NCBI RefSeq assembly: GCF_008806975.1
Contig: NZ_CP031728.1
Location: 558,001 to 622,000 of the forward strand
Direction of reading: 5' to 3'
DNA length: 64,000 nucleotides
Source of the DNA: Cellvibrio sp. KY-GH-1
Lineage (GTDB): Bacteria > Pseudomonadota > Gammaproteobacteria > Pseudomonadales > Cellvibrionaceae
Shown here in pieces: positions 27,974-37,290 of the stretch (position 1 is its first letter; every line of letters starts with the position of its first letter). The position numbers were made by a program, and so were the translations under genes. Below the pieces are notes generated by a model that was given only the letters and a program-made list of their open reading frames with translations, did no database searches and was not told where the DNA came from.

Positions 27974-29649
27974 TAATTGCTCCTTGAAAACAATTTATCT
28001 TTACCTAAAAGTATCAGAGCAATTGCAGTAATAGCTAAGCCCATGGTGGTAATAATAAGGGTGCCAGTTTCAGCTGTTACACCTAAAATAAACATCGTTA
28101 AACCAACGGCGGAAATTCCAATAGCAATCACCCGAATACCGCGGTTATTTTCAGTTGTGTTTTTTGTTTCTAAGTTAGAGGAGTTTTTTTCATGATTTTT
28201 TTCAGCTGAAAACTCGCCTATCTTTTTATGGCCAGGCGCTTCGTAGCCACGCACTCTAAGCCGCCATTCAAATATAGCTAGTAGGAGCGCAGGCAGGAGC
28301 ACGCCTAATAACATTTCTTCGGTGCGATTTAAGGTGATATTGAACAGAGTGGGGGATATAAATTTAAAAAAGATATTGACAGATAAGCTTATGAATGTGG
28401 TTGCCAAAATGCTCGCGCCAGTTTGAAAACGAGAAAATAACAACCATACCGGAGGCAAAAATAATGCGCCTCCCGTTAGTGCTGCCATGGTCATAACTAC
28501 ATTTACCACACCGCCTAAAAAGGGCACCAGTAGTGCAACTGTAATAGTGCCAAACCCTAATAAAACAGTGGCTAGTCGGCCCACAAATACTAAATGACTT
28601 TCTGATGATTTGGGTCTAAGAATACGGTACACATCATTGGTGATTACGCCTGCAGTAATATTGAGTGCAGTATTGATTGAGCTTGAGGTTGCGAAAACCA
28701 TACCTGCAACAATTAACCCTAACATGCCTGCCGGTAAAACTTCTTGGCACATCAATAAGTAAGCTCCCTCGGCTTCACTGAGGGATAAATTAGGATTTAT
28801 CAAACGATAAGCCATAGGCGCGATCATCCAAATTAAGGGGCTAACCAAGTAGAGTGCGGCAAATAACCATGCTACTTTTTTTGCGTCTTTAGGTGTGGAT
28901 ACACAGGTGAAACGTTGAATGTAGGCCCAGTTCCCAGCAATAAAAAATAAATTAAATAATCCAAATGCAAAGATGAATGACCAAGTAAATTCGCCCGCAA
29001 CAGGTGCAAAAAAATCCTCTGGCGCCTGTTGAATAAATTCATTTAATCCGCCAATACGATCAAGCGCTAAGGGTACTACAATTAATACCGCCGCCGTCAG
29101 CACTACAAATTGTAAAATGTCGGTCACAATGACGGCCCACAAACCACCCACTGCAGTATAAGCGAGAATAATTAGCCCTAAAATAATAATGGTTTCAGTG
29201 ATCGGAATGCCTGTAGATACTTGTACAATTTTAGCGACAGGGTATAAAAATGTTCCGGTAGAGAATGTGCTAATAATTAAAAATGTTACCGTATATACTT
29301 TTTGCACTCTTAAACCAAGCCGAATTTTAATAAATTCGGCTGCTGTTAAGACCTGAGTCGCCTGCCATTTTCCCGCGATAAAAAATCCAATTAAAAGCCC
29401 AGCTATACACATAGTCCATTGAATGGTGATAGCTACCCATCCGTAGCTATAAGCGATAGAACCCCAAACAACAAAGGTGCCGGCGGAAAAAAAACTCATG
29501 AATAGCGATAAGCCACTCATCCACCAGGGCAGCGCGCCACCGGCGGAGAAAAAACCACTGAGGCTTTTCCCTGCACCGGAAAAACTAAGGCCACAAGACA
29601 CTACAATAAACGTAAATATGGCAATGACACTTAAATCAATTACACCCAT
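27973..29649 (-). CDS. Sodium:solute symporter (SSS family)
   Basis: 558 residues, about 13 hydrophobic helices from the N-terminus to residue 480, a charged cytoplasmic stretch near 490, and two more helices at the C-terminus. The SSS-type signature region lies around GTFLYPVAKIVQ and AYTAVGGLWAVIVTD. By position (coupled to GH117) it most likely imports neoagarobiose or another small neoagaro-oligosaccharide across the inner membrane (inference). It follows the discoidin-containing GH16 gene by 64 bp. Confidence 0.88.
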   Translation of the reverse strand: MGVIDLSVIAIFTFIVVSCGLSFSGAGKSLSGFFSAGGALPWWMSGLSLFMSFFSAGTFVVWGSIAYSYGWVAITIQWTMCIAGLLIGFFIAGKWQATQVLTAAEFIKIRLGLRVQKVYTVTFLIISTFSTGTFLYPVAKIVQVSTGIPITETIIILGLIILAYTAVGGLWAVIVTDILQFVVLTAAVLIVVPLALDRIGGLNEFIQQAPEDFFAPVAGEFTWSFIFAFGLFNLFFIAGNWAYIQRFTCVSTPKDAKKVAWLFAALYLVSPLIWMIAPMAYRLINPNLSLSEAEGAYLLMCQEVLPAGMLGLIVAGMVFATSSSINTALNITAGVITNDVYRILRPKSSESHLVFVGRLATVLLGFGTITVALLVPFLGGVVNVVMTMAALTGGALFLPPVWLLFSRFQTGASILATTFISLSVNIFFKFISPTLFNITLNRTEEMLLGVLLPALLLAIFEWRLRVRGYEAPGHKKIGEFSAEKNHEKNSSNLETKNTTENNRGIRVIAIGISAVGLTMFILGVTAETGTLIITTMGLAITAIALILLGKDKLFSRSN

Positions 29650-29713
29650 TTTATTATTCTCACTGATTCATCCCCACTAGGATCTCCTTCGGCAGAGAGA
29701 TCGCATAAGTACA

Positions 29714-30979
29714 TTATTTTTTACGTGTGTAATAGCGCACATAATCAATTTTCATACTGGTACCATTGATGGCGTCGGTAACGGGCCCGGCTATTTCAGC
29801 TTTTAAAATAGCCAAGCTAAATAATATTGTCTGCTCACTGAAGCAAACATCATTGCGCATGCTGTAATACAATTTTCCATCCATATAAAAATGGAAATAA
29901 TCTTGGTCCCACGCCATGCCGTAGGTGTGCCAATCACTAGAGTAGTCAGCAACATCGGCGGCATCATACTGGCTGATAAGCTTCCATTTTTTTCCGTCAA
30001 AATATTCAAGCGTATAGTCGGTAATTAAATTGCGATATTTTCCTAGTGACGGACCGCTTTCTTGCAGCCAACCATTGGTGAATTGGATCGCTCCAATTTC
30101 CTTAGGGGTGTCCCAACTCAGCTCCAACCATTTGAGACCATGCTTGCCAGACACCCAACGTGTATCTAGACGATTATCAATTGCAAAGCTTTCTTTTGAG
30201 GGGAGCTTATCGAATACACCACTGGTTTTGAGATTGGTATCTTTGGCAAGCGCATAATTTGTAACACTTGTTGAGTCCAATGGGCTCATTACATTGGGAT
30301 ATTTGGTCGCAGGGGGGAATACTTGAAATTCATGAATGTGTATTGATTCTGGGCTAGTGCTACGCAGACGAATTTTGGTTGTTTTGATCGGGGCCTTTAG
30401 CACAATGTTGTGTCCCGGCTCGCCATCTAAGGTGTGGTGCAATTGATTGTCATCATGGCTTACCTGACCATTGGGCAGAGTATAAGTATCGGTCCAATTG
30501 TGCACATTGGTATTAATGATATTGGGATAATGGCCTTCATTAATGTCGATTTCACAAGCCTTTTGTCCTGCCGCAACCCCTTGTTTCGGCCATAACCAAA
30601 ATGAATTATTCGTACCGTAGGCACCGGCATATTTATAACGCGCCTCAAAATACCCATAATGGAAAGTTCGTTTGCTCCAAATGTTTCCCGTGGTCCAGGG
30701 CTGCGATTCTGCACGAGTCTCTTTTTTACTCAGTAATTCAAGTACGCCATTTTTCACCACTGCGTTTTCACGCCAGCGGCTACTCAACACCCACTCATTT
30801 TCAGTTGCACCATTCTGACTGATCCAATTATTCTCCAAATCCGAGTTTTTATAATTAAATTCGTCGCTCCATTCAAGCTTCCACTTTTTAAGGTCTAACT
30901 GACTTTCTTGGGCGAGTACTGTTGATGATGCCAATACAACTACCAGCATATTTATAGTAAAAAAACTTTTTTTAACCAC
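29714..30979 (-). CDS. GH16 enzyme with a discoidin-like domain inserted in the catalytic fold
   Basis: 421 residues with a signal peptide (cleavage after VLA). The GH16 fold starts at WSDEFNY, and the catalytic motif is E143-x-D145-x-x-E148 in CEIDINEG. After about residue 183 the GH16 sequence stops and a discoidin/F5-8-type segment of about 150 residues follows (IRLRSTSPESIHIHEFQVFPP, SFAIDNRLDTRWVSG, WLELSW, YTLEYFDGKKWKLI). GH16 sequence then resumes at SDWHTYGMAWDQ and runs to the final MKIDYVRYY. Substrate (agarose, porphyran or other galactan) cannot be fixed by eye. First gene of the unit with the symporter and GH117. Confidence 0.85.
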   Translation of the reverse strand: MVKKSFFTINMLVVVLASSTVLAQESQLDLKKWKLEWSDEFNYKNSDLENNWISQNGATENEWVLSSRWRENAVVKNGVLELLSKKETRAESQPWTTGNIWSKRTFHYGYFEARYKYAGAYGTNNSFWLWPKQGVAAGQKACEIDINEGHYPNIINTNVHNWTDTYTLPNGQVSHDDNQLHHTLDGEPGHNIVLKAPIKTTKIRLRSTSPESIHIHEFQVFPPATKYPNVMSPLDSTSVTNYALAKDTNLKTSGVFDKLPSKESFAIDNRLDTRWVSGKHGLKWLELSWDTPKEIGAIQFTNGWLQESGPSLGKYRNLITDYTLEYFDGKKWKLISQYDAADVADYSSDWHTYGMAWDQDYFHFYMDGKLYYSMRNDVCFSEQTILFSLAILKAEIAGPVTDAINGTSMKIDYVRYYTRKK

Positions 30980-31388
30980 CGGTTAACCTCGCATTAATAT
31001 AAAAATATAGTAACTGAATTAATTGAGCTGAAACCCTATTGTTAGACTTATCATGGCGGCGCTGAACGCAGGTTCATGGCATAAATCTTCACAAATGCAC
31101 TATTTCGAATAGCGAATACTTACCTTAGTGTGTTGGCTCTGCTCAGTTGACACATAATTTTATGAAAAATTTATATTTTATGCGGGAGCTCCCCTGATCC
31201 TGTATGGAGTAGACTTAGATAAGAGGTAAGGTTTAGCTAGAGAGTAAGATATTTATGCATATATCCATATGTATTTTATTGTTGGGTAAGTCTCATTGCG
31301 CCGCAGGGTTCAAAAGGTCACGTTAATATCTTGGCCTGTGTAGATGCTCTACCATGCGTTTCTTATTTTTACGAAAGTTGTAGCACTT

Positions 31389-31508
31389 ATGATTGATATT
31401 CCCATAGATACCATTCTTTTTGTTTTGTTATCGATATTGTCGGTACAGTTGATCTTGGTGGTGCTAATTTATTTTTCATTGGTGAGTCTTCATCAGCATG
31501 TTTTCTGA
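31389..31508 (+). CDS. Possible small single-helix membrane protein
   Basis: A 39-codon frame opens with ATG at 31389. Its core is a continuous hydrophobic stretch (ILFVLLSILSVQLILVVLIY) long enough for one transmembrane helix, flanked by MIDIPID and a His-containing tail. The ribosome site is weak (GAAAG at a long distance). It is the only plausible coding segment in an 800-base gap and may be chance. Confidence 0.25.
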   Translation: MIDIPIDTILFVLLSILSVQLILVVLIYFSLVSLHQHVF

Positions 31509-31685
31509 GGCAGGCGATAAACTTAGCCGTTTGCAGATAAGGGAATAAACATTGGATATGGAGAGTTCTGGTTTTTATGGAGACATAAAAATTTTAATGA
31601 CTTAAAAATAACACACAGAGATAAATAAGGGTTCATCGTTGATGAAGCACTTAGGTGGTAGGAGTTGAAGCGTTTAAAGAAACTC

Positions 31686-31734
31686 TAAAAAAAGCCCGCG
31701 CCTACAAAATAAATCTCTATCCTGTTGGAGCGGG
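31686..31734 (-). terminator. Terminator of the two-CBM6 GH16 gene (minus strand)
   Basis: CCCGC / GCGGG arms extended by CC/GG past one mismatch (31695-31702 and 31727-31734), followed on the - strand by seven T. Confidence 0.7.
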
Positions 31735-31785
31735 TCAGTTATTTTCCAATAAAATAATGGGTAATTTCTACGTGTGTGAAATTTA

Positions 31786-33522
31786 CTAGGGTACTAATTC
31801 AAATTTATCCGCGTTCCATTCCCATGTAGATGCGGTAGTACCCGCACTGGCCACACGAATGGTATGCGTGCCTTTGGTGAGTGCGATTTTGTTACTTGAA
31901 CTTATTTTTTGAAAGTTATCCCAACTGCCGTTATTCGGCACAGCTTGGGTTAATACTTTTACGCCATCTACGGTCACTTCCAGTGCGGCGCCAGTCATAG
32001 GTGAACTTACGTAAGCATTAAAACTGTAGTTACCATCGGCAGCTACATTCACGGTGTAATTCGCCCAATCGCCACGTTGATTGTAATTAACCGCGCTCAC
32101 GCCATTAACCGTGTAGATTTTAAAACCATCGTATACACCGCCTGTTGCGGCAAAATTTTCGGCTTGTAAGGTCATGCTTACGGGTGTGGGAGTAACCGGT
32201 GAACCTATAGGATCACTGCCTACTTTGGTCACTCGAATTACATCACCATTCCATTGCCATGCGCTGGTGCCTGTGCTTTCAATACGCAGAGTATGGGTGC
32301 CTGCGCCAATAGACAGATTATTGACAAGTGTGGTTGTAGTGTATGTTTCCCAGTCGCCGGTTGTGCCCAGGGTAATTGTACCCACCGCAATACCATCAAT
32401 GCTCAGTTTTGCACCAATGCCGCTGGTCATAGGTGATGCGGTAACAATTTCAATTTTATATTGGCCGTCTGTTGGCAGTGTGACTAAATAATCGCCCCAA
32501 TCACCAACAGAATTGTAATTAATATTGCCGCCGCCGGATTTATTGAAACCGATAATGGTATCGCCCGCTACCGCACTGGTTGCTTTACCGGTATCAAAAT
32601 AATTCGCGAAATCGATGGTTTGTGTAGCGCCACTGGCAACACTGCTGTTGGCACTAGAGCTTGATTGTGCACTAGAGCTGGATGAACTACTTGCAACACC
32701 ATCGACCAACTTGTAAGTATTAATCCAATCAACGTACATGGTATTCATTGAAACATCGTTGAGTTGGCTTTGAACAGCAAGGCCACCCAGCCAAGAAAAA
32801 TCGGCAGTCCATAAATCCCAAATAATATTCATATCTCTGGTGAAATCCCGTGCAGAAACAACGCTACCTGCAGGATAACCATTTAAATAAAATTGAATAT
32901 TTCGGGCATCTTTTTGCCATACACCGAACGTAAAATAAGCCTCGTTCCATCTAACCCCTTTTCCTGGCGCGCCATCCGGCAGGTTTCGGTTATCAAAGTT
33001 GCCATGGGCTCTTTGGGTATCGCCATTTACAACATGAAAATACTGAGAGTTCATTTGCCATGGAAAATTAGGCTGACAGTTACACGAAGGGTTAGGATTG
33101 TTTTCGATGATGTCTATTTCATCGCGATTGTTAATGTCCCCGTTATTCAACCAAAAGGTGCTGTACGCAGAAATGTTCGCGCTTTTAATTCTAGCCTCTG
33201 TGTAGTAAGGATATTTAATTTGTGCATTAGACATTACCCGAGAACCATTAAACCACCTTGCACCAGTGCCAAGCGTTCCCTTGATCCATAAGTTTCCGTT
33301 TGAAACACCAGAGTTTTCAGCCACCATATTAACGGGTTCGCCATAATTCCATAAAGGCTTCTGCCATTTGCTCGTGTCAAAGCCACTATTAAAATCATCC
33401 GAAAGATTACTTTGTTTCTGCCACATTTTTCCCGCAGGAGGCGTTGGTTGAGCAAAAATGCTGGTACTGAACAATGTTAGTGTCAGTATATAAAACAACT
33501 TTCTTTGTGTTAATTTTTTCAT
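31786..33522 (-). CDS. GH16 agarase/porphyranase-like enzyme with two CBM6 modules
   Basis: 578 residues from the ATG at 33522. An upstream in-frame ATG at 33558 exists, but AAGAGGA sits correctly before 33522, which begins the signal peptide (MKKLTQRKLF..., cleavage after IFA). The GH16 domain (about 30-275) has E135-x-D137-x-x-E140 in DEIDIIENNP. A serine-rich linker and two CBM6 modules follow; both nearly copy the CBM6-A and CBM6-B of the 17309 gene although the catalytic domain is of a different GH16 type. Agarase versus porphyranase activity is unresolved. Confidence 0.88.
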   Translation of the reverse strand: MKKLTQRKLFYILTLTLFSTSIFAQPTPPAGKMWQKQSNLSDDFNSGFDTSKWQKPLWNYGEPVNMVAENSGVSNGNLWIKGTLGTGARWFNGSRVMSNAQIKYPYYTEARIKSANISAYSTFWLNNGDINNRDEIDIIENNPNPSCNCQPNFPWQMNSQYFHVVNGDTQRAHGNFDNRNLPDGAPGKGVRWNEAYFTFGVWQKDARNIQFYLNGYPAGSVVSARDFTRDMNIIWDLWTADFSWLGGLAVQSQLNDVSMNTMYVDWINTYKLVDGVASSSSSSSAQSSSSANSSVASGATQTIDFANYFDTGKATSAVAGDTIIGFNKSGGGNINYNSVGDWGDYLVTLPTDGQYKIEIVTASPMTSGIGAKLSIDGIAVGTITLGTTGDWETYTTTTLVNNLSIGAGTHTLRIESTGTSAWQWNGDVIRVTKVGSDPIGSPVTPTPVSMTLQAENFAATGGVYDGFKIYTVNGVSAVNYNQRGDWANYTVNVAADGNYSFNAYVSSPMTGAALEVTVDGVKVLTQAVPNNGSWDNFQKISSSNKIALTKGTHTIRVASAGTTASTWEWNADKFELVP

Positions 33523-33595
33523 TTTAATGTTTTCCTCTTTATTATCTATTAACTGCATTTAAACATTGCGGGATATTATCCTGCTCTTTTAAAAG

Positions 33596-33630
33596 GTATA
33601 AAAATTCCCGCTTCAATCAAGAGGCGGGAA
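33596..33630 (-). terminator. Terminator of the three-CBM6 GH16 gene (minus strand)
   Basis: TTCCCGC / GCGGGAA arms (33605-33611 and 33624-33630) followed on the - strand by TTTTTATA. Confidence 0.75.
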
Positions 33631-33658
33631 AATACCTCAATTTAATTTTTATCTACAT

Positions 33659-36600
33659 TTAATTTACTGGCACAAACTCAATGCGGTCTGCATTCCATTC
33701 CCAAGTTGAAGCCGTGGCGCCTGCAGAAATAATACGCACGTTGTGCATACCCTGCGTGAGGCGAACACTGTTGCTGACTTCTAAGGCGGCAAACACATCC
33801 CAATTGTTATTATTCGGTACTGTCTTTTTCGCGACCGAAATGCCATCAACTAATATCTCTATCGCACCACCAACTTGAGTGGTACCCAAATAAGCATTGA
33901 TACGATAGTTGCCGGTTGCGGTGACATTGATGGTGTAGTCAGCCCAGTCACCGCGTTGGTTGTAGTTAACTGCAGCTACGCCCGTTGCGGTGGTGTACTT
34001 TTGTAGGCCTTGATAGGCGCCGCCGGTAGTGGTGTAAGACTCGGCTTGAACCACTATCGGAGTTGGAGTAGCAGATGAGCTAGACGCGGCTGATGAGCGT
34101 GATGAAGATGTTGCCGCTATTTGAGTAAATTCAATGCGATCTGCATTCCACTCCCACGTTGAGGCAGTAGTGCCTGCCGACACAACGCGCAGCGTATGAG
34201 TGCCTGCACTCAACTGCACACCGGTGTTTAGGGTTAATGGCACAAACGCATCCCAATTATTGTTATTGAGTACTGTCTTTTTACCGACCGAAACATTGTC
34301 GATGAAAAGCTCAATTGCACTATCCGCTAGTGTGGTACCTAAGAAAGCATTAATTGTGTAAGTGCCGGCACTGCCGATAGTGAAACTGTAATCAGCCCAA
34401 TCACCACGTTGGTTATAATTGATTGCCCCAATACCATTTGCAGTGGTGTATTTTTGGAAGCCTTGATAAGTGCCGCCCGTTGCAATGAAGTTTTCTGCTT
34501 GCACAATCACTTTAGCGCCTATGCCACCAATGCTTGATGCAACTGACGAATTAACGGCTGAGGATGGCGCAATGGATGACTTAGCTACTGAGGACGGAGC
34601 TGCCGATGACGTAGGTACTGACGATGCTGCAACGGAAGACTGTGCCACGGATGAGCGCGATGACATTGTTGATGCACTTGCCGCTGAACTGGAAGGAGAA
34701 TTTGTGCCGTCCAATAATTGTAAAAATTGCGCGCTGTGACCAAACCACTGCCATTCCGATGCGCCCGCACTCATAATTTTCACCCAATGTTTGCCTGGGC
34801 TTACTGTAAAGGTAGTTGGAAACCAATTTTCAAAGTGTGCATCCCAATCGCCTGAAATATTATTTAAATTTTCAGACAGCACTTCTTCGTCATCAATAAA
34901 TACTTTTACTCCGGTGCCAGTTTGAATAGGCGTGCCAGCACTGAGCATAAAACTAAATTTACCGCCGCTACCAAAATCGATTTGATAACTACCAAACTCA
35001 CCGCGAGTATTGTCGGTGATGGCTGATGGAAAACCTTTTGTACCCCAACCCACAGCACTCGCTGCATAGCCTTCAGCAACGGTCGCATTGCGCCCGGTGG
35101 TGCTAAAGTTCGCAAGCGTGATGCTATTTTCACTGCCCACTTCAACCAATTTAACGCGCAGCGTGAAAACGTTACCCGGTAAATCTGCATGAGTGCCGGT
35201 TAATGTAACTTCACCTGATGCGATATGGGTAAGGCTACCGGTTTCAGCATCATAAGTTTGTGCAGGAACTATCACGCCGGAAGCAGTCACTGTTGCGATT
35301 GCGGGGTTGTCAGAAACCCATTTAATATTTTTGTTGGTGGCATTACTTGGCGTGATGATGGCATCAATCACGTGGCCGTAATGCGCGTAGTAGTAACGAA
35401 TATTGTCAGCTGCTGCGCGATAAGGGCTAAGACGGCGCTCAGAAAGCACTAACAAATCCGTTGTTTTAAAATTCACTGCAGTGGCTTTTACCGGGTTTTG
35501 GGTACCAGATGTTGCGCTGCCAATATAACTTTCGACCGTGCCAAAGGGTTTGCTATGTTGTTGTAAATATTCTAATGGTTGATTGGCACCTTTGCCGTTT
35601 TGATGACCATCTCCATCGCGAGCTGCAACGCGCATGCTGTAGCGTGCGTTACCGTCTGCTTGAATTGCACGCCAGCCTTTACCGTTGTGATTTTCGAGGG
35701 CGTCGGTTGTCCATACACGCACATAATCAATTTCGTGGTCATGTTGTAGTTCAGCTGGAGTGGGCAAGCCAAACCAATCGGGCATGGTTTCGGTGTCGAG
35801 CAAAATATACAGCGGAGTATGGTGATAACGGTTTTTCATCGAACGAATTAATTTACCATCTACATACCAGCGAAGTTCATCTGGACCCCAATAGAGTCCA
35901 TATACGTGGAAGTCGGCAGCAAAATCTATGTCGGCTTTCCAGTGGCCGCCGTTTTGTAGCCCAGCTGCATGGGGCAGCAGATCATCGCCACCTTGCCAGC
36001 CTTCACGACCGCAACTTTGACCAGAAGCTTTTTTACTGAAAATACGGTGATCGTCACCTTGGTATTCAAATACCCAAGTATTCATATTGTAATAAGGGGC
36101 CCATTCAGGACGGCGCCCCGCTTGTTCGTATACATCGATTTCAAGATTATGGTCTACCAAGGCTTTGGTAAATACTCGCTCGCCTTTGATGTAGCGCACA
36201 TCTTCCATTGATTTTGAATACAACCAAAAAGCACTAGAACCGACCCCTACTTTAGAGCGCACCTCAAAATAACCATAACGCACAGGTGTAGCGTTCATGG
36301 CGGTGGCTGCGCTCCAACCATTCATAAAGTTAGCGTTCAAAAAACCATAAATTTGCGACTCTACTTTTTGTTTAAGGCTGAGTTTTAGTAGGCCGCTTTC
36401 CTGGCGCACATTTTTTGGCAAAAAAGGCGCTGGCTCACGCCCGCCCCATGTGTGGTTATTAGTCACCCATTTACCGGTGCTGTCACTTGGGCTTTTAAGT
36501 ACATCTAACGTGGCTTGATTAAATTCATCACTTGCGGTTGGAACAAAACGCCAACCCGCTTTGTTGCTCAAATCAGACAGCGGGAAGCTTTGTGCGGCGG

Positions 36601-36958
36601 GAGTGTTATCGCGCACTATGGCTTCTGTAGCAGACCAAGGTGAGCGAATACGCATATAAGGGTATTCATAGGCTTCGGTGACTGAGTGGCCGTCTTTATC
36701 CCAATAGGTGTTGAGATTCCAAGGGGAACCATCGCACTTGAATTTATAAGACCAAGGATCACCGCCACTAAAGTCATCGGCTTTGGCTGCTGGGTTTTCT
36801 TGGTCCCAATAATTGACACTTTCAACGCGGTAATCGTGGAAGTTACCTTCCCACGCAGTAGATTTTGCTGCATACGCGGTGGGTAATATGGCTGTACTTG
36901 CGGCAATCACAACGAGTGATCGCGCCACACAGAATAGGGGGCGAGATAGTTTTTTCAC
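33659..36958 (-). CDS. Large secreted GH16 enzyme with Ig-like domain and three CBM6 modules
   Basis: 1099 residues. Signal peptide (cleavage after AYA near residue 30), an N-terminal region of about 100 residues, then GH16 with E273-x-D275-x-x-E278 in LEIDVYEQAG. After the catalytic domain come a region of about 130 residues, a bacterial Ig-like (Big_2 type) domain (PSNATNKNIKWVSDNPAIATV), CBM6-1 (about 615-750), a long Ser/Ala linker, CBM6-2 (about 818-945), a short serine linker and CBM6-3 (about 960-1097). The catalytic domain resembles long GH16 beta-agarases. The many binding modules suggest work on insoluble agar. A TGTYRACA-type site lies about 80-90 bases upstream. Confidence 0.9.
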   Translation of the reverse strand: MKKLSRPLFCVARSLVVIAASTAILPTAYAAKSTAWEGNFHDYRVESVNYWDQENPAAKADDFSGGDPWSYKFKCDGSPWNLNTYWDKDGHSVTEAYEYPYMRIRSPWSATEAIVRDNTPAAQSFPLSDLSNKAGWRFVPTASDEFNQATLDVLKSPSDSTGKWVTNNHTWGGREPAPFLPKNVRQESGLLKLSLKQKVESQIYGFLNANFMNGWSAATAMNATPVRYGYFEVRSKVGVGSSAFWLYSKSMEDVRYIKGERVFTKALVDHNLEIDVYEQAGRRPEWAPYYNMNTWVFEYQGDDHRIFSKKASGQSCGREGWQGGDDLLPHAAGLQNGGHWKADIDFAADFHVYGLYWGPDELRWYVDGKLIRSMKNRYHHTPLYILLDTETMPDWFGLPTPAELQHDHEIDYVRVWTTDALENHNGKGWRAIQADGNARYSMRVAARDGDGHQNGKGANQPLEYLQQHSKPFGTVESYIGSATSGTQNPVKATAVNFKTTDLLVLSERRLSPYRAAADNIRYYYAHYGHVIDAIITPSNATNKNIKWVSDNPAIATVTASGVIVPAQTYDAETGSLTHIASGEVTLTGTHADLPGNVFTLRVKLVEVGSENSITLANFSTTGRNATVAEGYAASAVGWGTKGFPSAITDNTRGEFGSYQIDFGSGGKFSFMLSAGTPIQTGTGVKVFIDDEEVLSENLNNISGDWDAHFENWFPTTFTVSPGKHWVKIMSAGASEWQWFGHSAQFLQLLDGTNSPSSSAASASTMSSRSSVAQSSVAASSVPTSSAAPSSVAKSSIAPSSAVNSSVASSIGGIGAKVIVQAENFIATGGTYQGFQKYTTANGIGAINYNQRGDWADYSFTIGSAGTYTINAFLGTTLADSAIELFIDNVSVGKKTVLNNNNWDAFVPLTLNTGVQLSAGTHTLRVVSAGTTASTWEWNADRIEFTQIAATSSSRSSAASSSSATPTPIVVQAESYTTTGGAYQGLQKYTTATGVAAVNYNQRGDWADYTINVTATGNYRINAYLGTTQVGGAIEILVDGISVAKKTVPNNNNWDVFAALEVSNSVRLTQGMHNVRIISAGATASTWEWNADRIEFVPVN

Positions 36959-37037
36959 AGTTGGCTCCAGGTATTATTAATTATTAACGCCGGCTGCCAA
37001 ATGCTTCATTGAGGTTAAAACCGCACGAGGCAAATAA

Positions 37038-37057
37038 CCAACAATTAAATGTTGACA
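37038..37057 (-). promoter_or_regulatory. TGTYRACA-type candidate operator, site 4
   Basis: On the - strand: TGTCAACA, an AT spacer, then TTGG, directed at the large GH16 gene 80-90 bases away. A second TGTCAATTG-like half lies just upstream. Confidence 0.45.
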
Positions 37058-37120
37058 ATTGACAGGGGCTGACACTGTAAGCCACATGCAGGGGGTAGGG
37101 CAAGTAATTGGTATTTTTAG

Positions 37121-37154
37121 GCAATAAAATGCTACTCAGGTAACATTTTATTGC
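37121..37154. other. Hairpin of uncertain role
   Basis: GCAATAAAATG (37121-37131) pairs perfectly with CATTTTATTGC (37144-37154) around a 12-base loop. There is no good T run on either side beyond TTTTG, so terminator function for the adjacent remnant is uncertain. Confidence 0.4.
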
Positions 37155-37181
37155 TTTTGAGGGGGTTGGGGCGGCAGGTAG

Positions 37182-37277
37182 TTATCGAATATGGATGTAA
37201 TCAATTTCCCATTGGCCACTTTCACTCGCGCCGATAAACTCAATGCGCAGACGTTTCAGTACCGCATGTATGCGCGC
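37182..37277 (-). pseudogene. C-terminal remnant of an unidentified (probably carbohydrate-active) protein
   Basis: An open - strand segment of about 31 codons encodes LKRLRIEFIGASESGQWEID followed by YIHIR and a stop. It has no start or ribosome site and begins right after a stop, 14 bases beyond the ferredoxin reductase stop. The final W-E-I-D-Y-I-x-I-R pattern resembles the last strand of GH16, CBM or discoidin domains. I read it as the tail of a deleted gene. Confidence 0.4.
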
Positions 37278-37290
37278 TCATCAATAATAC

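Larger units (their letters stand above)
30980..31785 (-). other. Long intergenic region between two GH16 genes
   Basis: About 800 AT-rich bases. Contents seen: the promoter side of the discoidin-GH16 operon, a TTGACA at 31146, a degenerate match to the TGTYRACA-site tail around 31265-31287 (- strand), a possible 39-codon membrane ORF at 31389, and the terminator of the next GH16 gene at 31686-31734. Nothing else is supported. Confidence 0.5.

Noticed and set aside
35509..36039. 176-codon + strand frame
   Set aside because: Lies entirely antisense to the catalytic domain of the large GH16 gene; cysteine/arginine-rich composition of a shadow frame and no ribosome site.
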